64,000 bases of DNA from Gonatopus flavifemur (lineage: Eukaryota > Arthropoda > Insecta > Hymenoptera > Dryinidae). Position 1 is the stretch's first letter, and each line of letters begins with the position of its first letter. The notes under the pieces are model-generated. The model saw only the letters and a list, made by a program, of their open reading frames with translations, did not search any database and was not told where the DNA came from. Location of the stretch: contig JAFFJZ010000001.1 of NCBI GenBank assembly GCA_018340375.1, forward strand, positions 55,792,001-55,856,000, read 5' to 3'. Made by a program: the position numbers and the translations under genes. Below, piece by piece: positions 1 through 10,463 of the stretch.

Positions 1-40
1 ATAGTCACTGTAACTAAAACATCTCAACTAAACATTCCTA

Positions 41-260
41 ATCCCAAGCAACACAGGAGGTTAAAAATGCTGAGAACGTGTTTGGAGAATCCTACGAACA
101 CGCTTAGAACTCCCAAATGAGACTGTTTCGAATAATTATGTGCTATGCGCCTCCATAGAATATCTCGACGAATTTATCCAAATTAGTCTCATTTGCACAT
201 TCTTTTCACATTCAGTGTATCATCATAGAATATTGGAGAAGTTCTTGTGTTGCTTGGGAT
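41..260. repeat. Inverted-repeat element, ATCCCAAGCAACAC termini (copy 1)
   Basis: Ends ATCCCAAGCAACAC and GTGTTGCTTGGGAT are perfect inverted repeats. Subterminal parts pair less well. The same sequence recurs at 52046-53640, where it is split by insertions, so this copy serves as the empty-site reference. A more diverged third relative lies at 53681-53871. Confidence 0.8.
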
Positions 261-262
261 GA

Positions 263-371
263 GAGCTACTAAAAATTTGATTGATTCAACCAAGAAAGTA
301 TAGTTGATATATCACTTAGTTGTATCAACTATATTTTCTTGGTTGAATTAATCACATTTCCAGTAGCTTTT
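263..371. repeat. Short hairpin repeat
   Basis: Arms around GATTGATTCAACCAAGAAAG and the complementary TTCTTGGTTGAATTAATCAC, closed by a small loop near 315. No coding content. Confidence 0.7.
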
Positions 372-672
372 ACCGAGAATATTTGGCTGAGGCGTTTTAT
401 TTACAGGAACCTCAAAAATTCTTCTCAGTGGACCCAAAATCCGGATAGAAACAAGGCAGAACCGAAAAAGAATCATCGCCATACACCTATTCGCACCTGA
501 ATACTCCAGGATACGTTCTATCTTCTATCTGGATTGTATTCGGATTCTCCTGCTTTTTTTTAACCAAGAGTGCGTATTTGTTATTGCACCAATTATTTCC
601 TGTTAGTATGTTATTTCCACAACATCGTGATCCTAATCATAAGTTATTCATTAATCATCTGAATCATCTCAC

Positions 673-847
673 TGGCAACTGATGCATCATTTTCGAAGTT
701 AGAGGATGTGACATTCTTCATCAACACGAGACTGAGAGAAGCCAACGTCGCGACTGGTTGAGGCAAATTCAACATATCAGGTGTACACGGAACAGGTATA
801 TGAATACAACTTGTATTGGTTTGTTTAAGATGGTCAAGTTCATCTTC
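673..847 (-). CDS. Tmc: TMC channel-like protein, exon coding extracellular loop after TM5
   Basis: The exon starts after a strong acceptor (pyrimidine-rich tract, TTTCAG) and opens in phase 0 with EDELDHLKQTNTSCIHIP, continuing the helix end encoded by 1058-1127. In TMC proteins this position is the variable extracellular stretch after TM5. The low conservation, two N-glycosylation sequons (NTS and NVT) and Cys residues fit that. The 3' end is placed at a CA|GTGAGA donor, leaving one base of the next codon. The open frame runs on 27 bases further to a TAA, so the donor is the least certain point. The following exons, with the conserved TMC domain, would lie left of position 1. Confidence 0.7.
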
Positions 848-1057
848 CTGAAACAAGAAAAAAAACATCAGAAGAATATAATATTTCTTTGTCAAACTAT
901 TGACTACGTATAACGCCCTTCAGGAAAAATTACCCCAATTTTCACCACAACGTTTAATTTTGTTCTCCATTTTTTTTGCAGAAAAATGAGGCGTTTTGAT
1001 TAAAATAGGATAAATTTTTCTGATTGGTTCTATCGTTCCCGATTATAGGATACGTAC

Positions 1058-1127
1058 CATGTGATTTATCTTGTCGAATAAGGCAAATATTAAAGAATAT
1101 AAGTTCAAAAGGTTCAATACCATGATC
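1058..1127 (-). CDS. Tmc: TMC channel-like protein, 70-bp exon coding TM5
   Basis: A very short exon between TTTTAG and an ATG|GTACGT donor. The first base completes the Arg codon left open by 4652-4900. The exon then reads IMVLNLLNLYSLIFALFDKI followed by NHM, a hydrophobic helix that is among the most recognisable TMC stretches. It ends in phase 0, matching 673-847. It is flanked on the upstream side by about 3.5 kb of inserted repeats, so it is easy to miss. Confidence 0.9.
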
Positions 1128-1744
1128 CTAAAACAGGTTAAGTAAGTTACTGATTGTGTGCAGAGTAACGTGATGTTGTAAATTTTTAATATAAATTCAA
1201 TTCATGCTGAATTTATGAATGTTTTGAATACATGCGATTAAGTGTTGAAATCCCTGGGAACAAAACCGGATGGGAATTCGGAATGAAACTGCCCAGGTTG
1301 TTATCCGGGCGCGAATACGAGTTTCACGGTGATTCTTTGTCCGGTTCAATCCAGATCCTATTTGGATGTTATCACTGGATAAAAACGATCCAGAATCGGA
1401 ATTTCGCATGACATTCGAATAGAACTCATTCGGTTCTTTGTTCAGATTTCATTTGGGATTCTAAAGAATCTCTAAAACCCGTATACGACCTGGATAAAAC
1501 TGGATCACAATTATTACAAACCCCGTATTTGACCCCGATCAAACCCCTGAAAGTTTCATCCGGGTTTGATTCGGATTATCATCCGGGTTTCATCCGGTTT
1601 TTTTCTATCAGGGATATGTATATAACGAAATAATCGTTGAGTAGTTTAAAATTACTGTTCCCATCTAACAATTCATATCATGAAAATATCTGGGGACAAG
1701 TTTAAAATGTCTTACGCAACACCAAAAGATGTATCCTTCCCAGC

Positions 1745-1840
1745 AAACACGACTGCTGGCGTTTCAAAGGGCCAGTGACGGCTCTTAAACGGCATTGTCG
1801 GACCATCAGCGGCCCATTGAAACGCCAGTAATCATTGTTT
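1745..1840. repeat. GC-richer hairpin in TMC intron
   Basis: Left arm CTGCTGGCGTTTCAAAGGGC and right arm GGCCCATTGAAACGCCAGTA are complementary with mismatches. The loop contains further GGC/GCC words. The rest of 1128-1744 is AT-rich intron with CCGGATT-type words (1240-1600) and no gene. Confidence 0.6.
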
Positions 1841-1882
1841 GTAGGGTTTAGATAGGCATCTGCACAGTAAAATAACTTCCGT

Positions 1883-2123
1883 CATTGTGTAAAAAAGAAG
1901 TACCTGTCAAAATTCAAGTGTTGAATATTTAACACTTTTGTGTGTTCATTTAATACACTGATCAAATGCTGTTCGATCGATTCATTTTCAACACATTAAA
2001 ATGTTATTCGAGTTCAAATTAACACTTTATAAGTGTCACTCTGGAATCAACACACGTTGAGTGTGAAGAAAAATGGTTAACATTCGCTTGTGTGTTGAAT
2101 TTGACGAAAAATTTTTTTACTGT
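1883..2123. repeat. Word-filled element, word AACAC/GTGTT
   Basis: The right end TTTTTTTACTGTG resembles the CACTGTAAAAAA terminus seen elsewhere. The interior repeats AACACTT, GTGTTGAA and similar words in both orientations. Confidence 0.5.
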
Positions 2124-2125
2124 GT

Positions 2126-2419
2126 CCCTGGTGCAAGAGAAGCGTGTCATAGAGAGTAACGGAAGCGTAAGCATGTTTCAGATTACTTTCCTAATACTTC
2201 TCATATGCTTCCTATCCACTCTTGGATTACGCTTCCGTGCGTAAAGCCCGGTTTCTATGAAATTGGGGTTTCTTCGGATACGCTTCACACATTTCAAATA
2301 TACGTTCGAACCGCTCTTAATGTTCCACTTGACGCTCGGTATACGCTTAAATCCACGTTCCAAATACTTTCCAACTACGTTCCTGACACTTTCTATTACA
2401 CGCTTCCCTTTCACCAGGG
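2126..2419. repeat. CCCTGGTG-type element, word GAAGCG/TACGCTTC
   Basis: Termini CCCTGGTGCAAGAGAAGCG and CGCTTCCCTTTCACCAGGG are inverted. The interior is a series of ACGCTTCC/GGAAGCG variants. Open frames through it are by-products of the repeated word and show no domain. Confidence 0.75.
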
Positions 2420-2439
2420 GTGTCTTCAACAATTCTTAC

Positions 2440-3227
2440 TTCTGGAATATATCCAAAAGGTATCTTTCAGAAGATTTGAAACTTGCTTTCCGGGAACATT
2501 ACCCAACAAACACCGAAGGTTTTGAAGACATCTACAAGATACCTTTAGGAAGACATCTTTTAGATACATCGAAAAGATTTGATTTAGATATCTGAACGAC
2601 GTCGCAAAAGAGATATCTTCAAGATATATCGAAATGACATCTTTCGGATATCTTTTAGAAATGTCAGGAATATGTCTCCAAGGTATTTCTGAAAGACATT
2701 TTTTCTTTCCAGAGTCTAAAAGACATCTTGTAAGAGTTTCTAAATGCTATCTGTTGACACATCTTTAAAATTGTCCAAGCAAGAAGGACACAAGCTGCTA
2801 TGCTCCTTCTTCAGAACTCATTAATGACCCTTTTGTGCTGTCCGGGATGTCTGAATGATTTCAAAAAGACATCTTAAAGGCATCTAAAACATATATCGAA
2901 GATATATAAAACGTGTCTTGAGAGAATCAAAGACATCTCGGAACCATCTAAAAGATGTCTTCCATATATCTAAAACATATCTTTGATAGCGTGTCTAGAA
3001 CATATATTTTGCAAGCCCTTTTTGAGATATCTAAAACTTGTTGAAATTTGTTGCATAAGACATCTTTTAGATGTCAAAAAGATATCTTCACGAAAGTCTT
3101 CTAAGACATTCTTAAGATATCTTAAACATATGTTTTCGTTTGTTGGGTATGTTGTAGATGGCTTTTGGATATCTTTCAGGGGTGGGAACTGTTTTAGATA
3201 TCTGACATATATCTTTTGATGTTGCAT
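2440..3227. repeat. Word-filled region, word AAGATATCTT/GACATCTTTTAGATGTC
   Basis: Dozens of GATATCTT, AGACATCT and TTTAGATG variants occur in both orientations. The flanks CCCAACAAACACCGAAG (2500) and CTTTCGG-like words suggest an old inverted-repeat element. Overlapping frames on both strands reflect the palindromic word, not genes. Confidence 0.6.
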
Positions 3228-4250
3228 CCCAGTGAACATTTTTTCCCTCAATATTTTCAATATTCATTATGTTTTCCAAGTGCTAACAGAAGGTTCTCTA
3301 ATGTGTCGATTTTGAAAATCTTTTTGATACCTTCCTTTGGAAGTTATCAGAAAGTCAACCCAGTAAACACCGAATGTCCATGTTATATAACATAGGAGTC
3401 ACAAGTTACATCACTTCAATTACATCAATGTGACATCACAGTTATATAAGATGTGCCTTCTATGTGACATAACAAATTTACTTACATGTTATGTAATTGA
3501 TACGTAATTTTGCTACTTCGATGTGACAATACATTTTTAACTTCTCTGTTATGTAGCCCTTACATAACATTGTTACCCCAATTTTTGAACTTTGGTTTTC
3601 GAATATACAGACAGCGATGCAGAATATCACGAAAAAGTATTTATGATGCAATTATATGAAAAGTTAGATAATGGTGGTATATGGTGATTTTGGATGACCG
3701 CTATTTCATCTTACCATTTTACATTGCGAATTTATCGATTTTTGTCAATTGTAAGAAGATTGAAAAAAAGTGAAGGTATTTCATTGTAAATGCTTCTACA
3801 AATAGATTTATAAATCCTGGATCACTTGTAACATCCAGTTACATAAAATTTACGTAACAGTGTTTACTGGGTCAGCATTGGAGTAATATCGCCGTTACAT
3901 TGCAGTTATGTACTGTTTACATAAAGGTTCTGCTTTGTATTTACGTAACTGCAATGTAACACTGTTCCTCACATGGTTATGTAAATGAGTGGGAAATTGT
4001 GAGTCACATGTGACTCACATGTGACCTCCAAGTTACGTAACTGGTTACTTGACGTTATGTAGTTTTGATGTAACATTTACGTAACTGTGCTCACTGGGAA
4101 CTTGGATCACATGTCGATAAATTCCAGACCTCATAGGAAAGGCATCAAAAAGATTTCCGAAATTGACGCATTCGAGAACCTTCTGTTAACATTTAGAGAG
4201 CACGATGAATGTTTGAAATGTTGAAGGGAAAAATGCACATTCTTCACTGT
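3228..4250. repeat. CCCAGTGAACA-type inverted-repeat element (copy 1), carrying an insertion
   Basis: The left arm from CCCAGTGAACATTTTTTCCC and the right arm ending near GGGAAAAATGCACATT pair over about 130 bp. They share AATGTTTGAAATGTTGAAGG- and GACGCATTCGAGAACC-like segments. Related copies are at 21789-22388 and 36412-36834. The centre is occupied by 3359-4098. Confidence 0.7.
3359..4098. repeat. Word-filled element, word GTTACGTAAC/TTACATAAC
   Basis: The left end is CCCAGTAAACACCG. A matching CGTGTTTACTGGG-like end at about 3860-3871 and a second at 4098 (GCTCACTGGG) suggest either one element or two in tandem. The interior is almost wholly TTACATAAC/GTTACGTAA variants on both strands. 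Confidence 0.7.
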
Positions 4251-4358
4251 GATGAGACATCTCGAACTTGTCTTGAGATATCTTCAAGGCATGAATGGAT
4301 TTCACACATTTCGTGAGAAGAAAAAATTTATGAAACGTCACCTAAAATTTCAATGCAT

Positions 4359-4632
4359 ACTCTCTGAAATTTTTAGAGTGAGATTTCACTCTTTAGGCAG
4401 CCAGAAGTGAGCTTGTCGGAATTTCGAGTGAAATTTCTACCCTTTTAGAGTGGAAGTCTAAGGTTTGAAGTTAGGAACTCACAGTCCCTCCAATTCCAGA
4501 GTGAATTTTCCACTCTGAAAGAGTGAGAGTTCACTCAAAACGAGTGAAAATCCCACTCGAAGCGGACTGGCTCACTACTGAGACTCAGTGGAGTGAAACG
4601 CGTGATTTTTCACTCTTCCAGATTTAGAGAGT
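4359..4632. repeat. ACTCTCT-type element, word AGAGTGAAA (copy 1)
   Basis: Termini ACTCTCTGAAATTTTTAG and ...AGATTTAGAGAGT. The interior repeats ACTCTTAGAGTGAAA words. A copy of identical 274-bp length lies in the opposite orientation at 34559-34832, and a related one at 35996-36273. It ends only about 20 bp short of the donor of TMC exon 4652-4900. Confidence 0.8.
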
Positions 4633-4651
4633 AGAATGTGTGTAGACTTAC

Positions 4652-4900
4652 CGTGCAAGTTGTAAACGTAATTGTTTTCTCGGATGATAACTTTCAAATA
4701 TTCCAAGAATTTCAAAGAATATTGGAAATACGTAGGATATCAATGACATGACGATCGTGATTTCATTCTGTCGCCACCAATTCGTTTCTGCTTCTTCTTC
4801 TGTACTTCGGGCTACCACTTTGATAACAGCATAGGCGGAGAGTGTTAACAGAGCAATTACGCAAATATTAACGAATATCCTCATGGATATAATTTTCCAA
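4652..4900 (-). CDS. Tmc: TMC channel-like protein, exon coding TM3 and TM4
   Basis: Acceptor TTTGTGCACAG; donor CG|GTAAGT (excellent). The first T completes Asn with the two bases left by 6663-6854, giving RNWKIISMRIFVNI across the junction, a TMC hallmark. Two membrane segments are visible. One is roughly ISMRIFVNICVIALLTLSAY; after a charged loop rich in Glu (STEEEAETNWWRQNE) comes ITIVMSLISYVFPIFFEILG. The exon closes with the conserved HPRKQLRLQLAR. Length is 249 bp: 1 + 82 codons + 2. Known of the family: TM4-TM8 line the ion path, and TMCs form mechanosensitive channels in sensory neurons and hair cells. Confidence 0.93.
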
Positions 4901-4999
4901 CTGTGCACAAAAATGAAAAAATGAAAATTTTATTACAGGGTTTACGAATTTTATAAATGTTTATTAAAACTGTAAATTAAACATTTCTGCATGAAGCTT

Positions 5000-5835
5000 C
5001 AATCACGTGTGATAGAAGCAATTTCCACTCACGTGATTGAAAAAGTTCTTGAAATGTTAATCACATATCACGAAAAATTCAGTTACTAAACCATTCTATC
5101 ATGAGTAATATAATGTAGCAAAAATGGAAAATTCCATCACATGTAACTGCATTCTCAATTCAATCACCAAGAATTTGAAATCTCATTTGCCAATGTACTT
5201 GAAAAATGGATGAAATTTCAAGAAATTTTTAACAGGGTAGTATTCGATTCAAAGCCCTAGTTAAACAAACCCATTGATTCTCACCAAATCTCATTGAATA
5301 TTGCACAATGTTCTGACAAAATCCTATTCAACCATGTTCAATGAGATTTAAGGGCACTCGAGTACCGAAAGAAACGAGCCAAATTTCACGCTAACTTCAT
5401 CCATAAATTATGCGTTCAACGGAAATTTTCAGTTGGTAATAATAAAATCCACGATCAGGATTAGACTCTAAATATAAGTTTCAGTCTTTGACTGATTTTC
5501 TGGCGAATGTAAAAGAATTTGGAAAGTAATAACCTTCAACTGTCGAAAATTTTTTGTAATTTCGTTTTTCAATACTTTCAAACTGTGAAGAAACATGAAT
5601 TCATATTTAGAGTCCAATCTCAGGTATGCACTTGATTATTATCGATTTTCAATTGGCACAAAATTTTACCCGCTTCTCCTGATGTTTGAGTGCCCTTAAT
5701 CAGATAAGTGTATTTTTCTCAATGTGATTCTCATTGAATCTTGCCAAATTTGATTGACCCTTCCACAATGTTCTGACCAAATCCCATTAAATTTCATTTC
5801 ATCAGATTCTATGGATTTTTTAAAACAGGGAAGAC
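5000..5835. repeat. TMC intron with CCATTGATTC-type repeat fragments
   Basis: 5000-5170 has AATCACGTGAT words. Two fragments of the AAAGAACCCATTGATT / CAATGTTCTGACCAAATC family lie near 5235-5360 and 5690-5830. Complete relatives are at 31453-31577 and 36520-36719. 5836-6660 is AT-rich intron without recognisable features. Confidence 0.5.
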
Positions 5836-6662
5836 TGAATAAGAGAATATCTGAACATCATTTTTTTCTCTGTACTCGACGTCAGAGAACGCGAGGGAAG
5901 TTGGAAAAATGTCATGGAAGTTTCAACGTAATTAGAGCAGTCATCTTGAGAGAAATTATATAATTTTCTACTGACAGAGCGTTAGGTTTCCATTAAGGTA
6001 GTTCTCCGGGAGAATTCAGGATCAAATTAGAAAAATTATTGTCAAGCAGAGTACCAAGGTCGAAGAAATTCGATAATCATATTCGTTGGGACTTATATTC
6101 TTATTTATGATAAAGAAAGAACCACCTCGAAGTATAAATAAACAACCTTGTAACAACAACGCGAGATTCGACATGGTTTTTTTCTTAAAAAATTTTTATT
6201 TTTGATCCGTTTATGACTCATGAGGGCTCATTTTGTTCCTTGTGAGATTTAAAAAACCTTTAACATGGGGATTTTTTTATATGAGTCATCATGACACTGT
6301 CACACGCTTTTGTTTATGCGAATGTATTTTACTATTAATAACCTTAACGCAAAAAGCTTATGAAACGCATTTTTCCAGCATGAAAAATATTTGGAATCTT
6401 TTTTTGAAAAACATAAATACACTCAATATAGCTACATTCTTTATATTCCAAATATATTTGCGATGAGTTTTCCTTTGAACATTGCTTTTCTTGGGAATTG
6501 AAAATTCAAGCTCCAACAATATCAAACACACACAGAAGGGTAATCCATCAGGATTCGACTAAATTCCTCGGGATAGAAACTGCTTTCGACTCTTCGATTC
6601 CACTGTCATTTCTGTCGCTCTGTCAACACAGGACGTGTTTGTCGAGGATATATCCTACTCAC

Positions 6663-6854
6663 TTCCTTTTATCTTTTTGTTTTTCGGCTTCCTCCAGTAG
6701 AGCTTCCTTGAATCCAAGAATAATATTGGCAATTCGATTATGCGCTGTCTCAGGATTGCCGATCATGAAATCCCACCCTGTGAATAATTTCCAAGAGAAC
6801 ACGCACTCGTCTTCTTTTTCAATGAGTTTACTCATTCGAGAATTTTCAGCCATT
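6663..6854 (-). CDS. Tmc: TMC channel-like protein, cytosolic loop exon (TM2-TM3)
   Basis: Acceptor TTATTTTCTAG; donor GGAA|GTGAGT. It reads [20 protein letters not shown] and then [20 protein letters not shown], ending in an acidic/basic helix ([13 protein letters not shown]). This intracellular loop between TM2 and TM3 is strongly conserved in TMC proteins, and [10 protein letters not shown]...AHNR is diagnostic. The phase (1 base in, 2 bases out) agrees with both neighbours. A plus-strand open frame over the same span is a shadow. Confidence 0.95.
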
Positions 6855-6980
6855 CTAGAAAATAAGTTTTGTATTCTGTATTATAAATCCCTCGAGGGTG
6901 CAATATAATCGCACGGTTGATTCGGTGCAATTAGATTAAATGAAAAACAAAATTTGAAAAATATATAAATACATTTGTAC

Positions 6981-7216
6981 TTGCGTAATATAGCGACGAA
7001 GCTGTAAATATAGACGACCAAATTCGTGACAAAATATGCCAGGGGTAGTCTGTATCCACTCTCTCTGTCCTCATTCGTGTACCAACCATAGAAGAAAGGC
7101 GAATACTTCAAAACCCCTTCGAATTCCCATAGCGTCAACAGGTGTTTGGATTTGATTCTTTCTTCTTTCAACATAATTTTTCGGTCGCCAGCACGTTCTA
7201 CGTTCGCTGTGAGTAC
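6981..7216 (-). CDS. Tmc: TMC channel-like protein, exon coding TM1-TM2 loop and TM2
   Basis: Acceptor AAATTCAAG, phase 0 start VLTANVERAGDRK, then KHLLTLWEFEGVLKYSPFFY and GWYTNEDRESGYRLPLAYFV, then membrane segment TNLVVYIYSFVAILR. The donor CGCAA|GTACAA leaves two bases that complete Lys in the next exon. LTLWEFEG, LKYSPFFYG and YRLPLAYF are classic TMC blocks. Length 236 = 78 codons + 2. No in-frame stop or frameshift is seen. Confidence 0.94.
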
Positions 7217-7411
7217 CTTGAATTTTACAAAGGAATGTGAATATATATCAAAGAAAAAGGAGAAAATATTTATTTGAAATATACCGGGAGAGGAACAAAT
7301 GTTGAGCAGCATCCAAGAAATGTGCTTCGTACGAAACTATTATCGATCCTCTATTCAGGGGTGGACTATATACTTCAAGAATGTGGAAAATGTTGGAATC
7401 GGAATATTTAC

Positions 7412-7600
7412 CTCTGGAATCGCCACGAAAGCGGTCAAAGTCGCAGAGATCACTAAGTTTATCCAGAACAACCATCGAAGAAAGATGAAGTAGGAAGCAA
7501 CAGCTGATCCAAAATGAGATTCTATTTCTTTGATCCGGAGTTCCCAAGGTATGAACCATGTTTCAAGATTGATCAATTCTCGACGAAAATATTGCCATTT
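7412..7600 (-). CDS. Tmc: TMC channel-like protein, exon coding pre-TM1 helix and TM1
   Basis: Exactly 63 codons in phase 0. The open part is KWQYFRRELINLETWFIPWE, then LRIKEIESHFGSAVASYFIF, then LRWLFWINLVISATLTAFVA and IPE. The (I/T)ESHFGSxVASYF.FLRWLF motif immediately before and within TM1 identifies the TMC family. Donor GAG|GTAAAT. The acceptor is an AAAG after a T/C-rich run. It was preferred over the nearer ATGAG because only it keeps phase with the LLITK end of 9147-9384. Confidence 0.92.
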
Positions 7601-8201
7601 CTTTCTCATGAAAACAGAAGGAAATATATGAAAATAGAAAGTTGTTACTTCCATGTTGGATGAATTGTTTTACTTAAAATTTGGGACATATTGTTCTTTA
7701 AAAATGAAAGTATTGAAGTAGCGTCCCACAGGCTGGGGCATATTCGATTTGGAGATTCATCAGGGTTCCAAAATAGTGCGCCCCTGTTGAAAATGCCGGA
7801 ACGGCTGAGAAGAGAGCAAATAGCGAGAACAAAATGAATCGTCTCCTCCTGTTTTTTCTCCACTTTTTTCTCGATTCTTCCCGACTTTTCCAACAAGGTG
7901 GGCATAAAATGTCTATATTTTGCAATTTCCTACCCGAGAAAAGAAGATTGGATCTACTGAGATCTAGGTAGATGTTTTGAAATACATGTACATCTCTTCA
8001 GGTCTAGATTTTGGCAAAAAAAGATCTACAGAGATCTCCAGAAATCTTTTTGAATTTTCCTATATTTTTTTGGATTTCTTGCAAAATTGGAATCTTTGGG
8101 AGTGAGTGGATATCAGAAAATTCCAAAAATTGTTGCCTGAGTTGAAATGTTCAGATGTAAGTAGATATGAACAGATTTATAGAGATTTTTGCCAAAATTC
8201 A

Positions 8202-8697
8202 CACTGTAAAAAATTTTTATGGGAAATTTCACATACATGTATGTGAAGTAATCAACACATACGTGGATAGGAAATTTCCTGTGAGATTACAGTAAAAATC
8301 CCATAAAAACAGCAATTTTAATATATTTTTATGTGAAAATTCCTGTACGTGTCCGGGAATTCGCTTTTCCCGTCCAAGTATAGGAAATTTCCTTTACACA
8401 CTGAGAGAAAAAATTTCCGGGAACAATAAAATATTTAGTTGAATAGTCGCCATGAAATACTTAATTGATTTGAATAAACTTTCATTGACTCAATTAAATA
8501 ACTGTTTTCATTGATGAAATATTTATTGGCATATTAAATATTTGTTTGATTGAATGAATATTTAATCGAGTCAATGAAAATTCATTCAAATCAATTAATT
8601 ATTTTATGGCGACTATTCGATTAAATATTTTATTGTTCCCAGAAATTTTCTCTCTCAGTGCATAAGTATGCGAAAATCCTGAATATTTTTTACAGTG
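8202..8697. repeat. CACTGTAAAAAA-type element, middle shell
   Basis: Inverted ends CACTGTAAAAAATTTTTA and AATATTTTTTACAGTG. The interior has GGAAATTTCC and TACATGTATG words. It contains the complete element 8399-8660. Confidence 0.8.
8399..8660. repeat. CACTGAGAGAAA-type palindrome, innermost shell
   Basis: Near-perfect arms of over 100 bp from CACTGAGAGAAAAAATTTCC to AAATTTTCTCTCTCAGTG. Flanked by CA on both sides (TTTA-CA and CA-TAAG), a 2-bp target duplication. The interior alternates ATTTAATTGAAT/TCAATGAAA words. Confidence 0.9.
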
Positions 8698-9146
8698 TAG
8701 ATTTGATGAGGTCTACTCAGATCTCATTAGAGATAATCTTGTTTTTTCGGGTATCAACTAAAAAAAGTGGAAATATTGAGCTAAAAATCACAAAAATTTT
8801 CAAAGATCGACCTGGATGAACCCCGGACGCAAAAGCCACATTCGCTCTCAGAGGGAACCAGTTGGAATCCTAGACTTATTCGGGTTCTATCCAGATCCAT
8901 TCAATTTTTTAACCCTCGAACGCTTGCGTCTTCAAATGGTGCACGTATTTTATATTAAATTTCTTTATTAAATTATCATTTCCACATATAAAATAATTTC
9001 TCATTGTACTTATTCATCGAATCCTTCCCCAGCGTTTCTGACAGATACGCTCGAGCGTTCGAGGCTTACCCAGAATTCTTCTAATTCCATATGATAATTG
9101 AAGGATGAATTTCCAATTAAATCGGCAGAGAAAAATTTGTGCTTAC

Positions 9147-9384
9147 TTTTGTTATCAATAATGACACTCGCGCAATTATATCTTTGGTACATCGTCTTTG
9201 AGCTAATCGTTCTTGAAGTGCTCCTTCATGTCTCCTCACGTAAGCTTTGGCTTGTCGAACAAGTTTGATTTTTTTTCGAAGAGGCCAAGGTTGTTGTTTC
9301 ACCCCACTCAAAACTTCCTTGTGAATTTTCAATTTTTCATAAATTTGTTCTTGATTATTACTCTCTTCCATGGAAATGGCTGTG
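9147..9384 (-). CDS. Tmc: TMC channel-like protein, N-terminal cytosolic exon
   Basis: Acceptor TTCTTACAG; donor AAA|GTAAGC. The first base completes Asp from 11687-11897, giving SGD|TAISMEE. The rest reads EQIYEKLKIHKEVLSGVKQQ, PWPLRKKIKLVRQAKAYVRR and HEGALQERLAQRRCTKDIIA, ending in phase 0. The SGVKQQPWP..K.KLVRQAKAYV.RHEG.LQERLAQ.R.TKD region is the conserved cytosolic amphipathic helix preceding TM1 in TMC proteins. Length 238 = 1 + 79 codons. Confidence 0.94.
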
Positions 9385-9719
9385 CTGTAAGAATATAATC
9401 TAATTATAAAATTACGGAATCATAACCTGAGAAAATTCTTAACAACTCTCTTCACACGGTTTGGCAATATATCATCAATTTAAAATGTTTCTAATTCAGG
9501 GACTGTCTAGAAATATTTCCAAACTAATACACAATTCACAACATTTCAGCGTAAAAATTATATAAAATTCTAAAAGTTGTATAAATTTGTTATAGGATTT
9601 GTACAATACTTTGTATTGAGATTTCATATATTCAAAAATATAAATATATCCCTAGTGTAAAAATTTTCAAAATTATATATACTTAGTATATAATATAATA
9701 ATTTTATGAAGTTTATATA
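9385..9719. other. TMC intron, no feature seen
   Basis: AT-rich sequence with no repeat ends, coding stretch or splice pair that I can support. Confidence 0.6.
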
Positions 9720-9772
9720 CAGGTTGTCCCAAAACTCGCGGAGCTGATTTTACAGGTGTATCCTGTAATGTT

Positions 9773-9996
9773 TCGTTCTCGTCTCGTCGAGACTGACCGG
9801 GTCTCGATCTCGGTCTCGATCTGGAAATTTATCATCTCGTCTCGGTCTCGAGTCGAGATTCTCGCCATTCTTGGTTTCGACAATGCATTCTATACGTTTC
9901 GGTATCGTCTCGATCTCGAAAAGCAATTGTTCGTCTCGTCTAGATCTCGGAGTCGATTTCAGGACCAGTCTCGGTCTCGTCCGAAACTTTTGTCGA
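9773..9996. repeat. TCTCGGTCTCG word element (relative of 53440-53588)
   Basis: The sequence is made of GTCTCGTCTCG, GGTCTCGATCTCG and CGAGACTGACC words. The order of words matches the reverse complement of 53440-53588, including the GAGACTGACCGGGTCTCG block. The open frame through it is repeat-encoded. Confidence 0.7.
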
Positions 9997-10071
9997 GGGT
10001 TAGTTTTTGAAGTATGAGCTTTTTCTTCGATTTTTCTTCAAATTCAAATAACTCAAAAGCATTGTAAGCTA

Positions 10072-10246
10072 CACTGAGAGAAAATTTTGGTTCTCATAAC
10101 CATGTTTTTGACTTTGACCATGTCATGTTTATGTGATTTTGTTTTGTTTTTCTGGTTATTATAACCAAATTTCCAGTCACCTTAACCGTAAATCCTTCAC
10201 TATGCGAGCATTGTTTCTGCGACCATGTTGCTTTTTTTCTTCAGTG
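10072..10246. repeat. CACTGAGAGAAAA-type element, word GGTTATAACCA, TA target
   Basis: Ends CACTGAGAGAAAATTTTGG and CTTTTTTTCTTCAGTG with TA on both sides. The other arm of the host element (near 11405-11430) gives the empty site GCTATGAACT, confirming duplication of TA. Confidence 0.85.
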
Positions 10247-10463
10247 TATAAACTCTAGCTTGACACCGTTGGTTAAGTTAGAAAACGGCAAATCTCTGGA
10301 AAAAAATTGAACTATCCTAACATTGTTTGTTTCAGAGTCATAGTGATTTGAAATTTTTTAGCTTCTGGCCAATCAGCATTCAACAATTTTAAATCCTTAT
10401 AGCTCCGAAACAAACAATGATGAGATAGTTCAATTTTTTTCTCAGAGATCCGCCGTTCTCTAA

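Larger units (their letters stand above)
7933..8751. repeat. CCCGAGAAAA-type element, word AGATCT, TA target (outer shell)
   Basis: Ends CCCGAGAAAAGAAGATTGGA and AATCTTGTTTTTTCGGG, flanked by TA on both sides (7931-7932 and 8752-8753). The subterminal regions carry AGATCTACTGAGATCT words. The interior is interrupted by 8202-8697. The sister element 13664-14500 has the same ends and target. Confidence 0.85.

Noticed and set aside
2205..2595. Two overlapping plus-strand open frames of 106 and 112 codons and a minus-strand frame
   Set aside because: They lie in GAAGCG- and GATATCTT-word repeats; the palindromic words keep several frames open. No domain, start context or splice support.
6498..6908. 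Plus-strand 136-codon frame
   Set aside because: Antisense shadow of TMC exon 6663-6854, whose minus-strand translation matches conserved TMC motifs.
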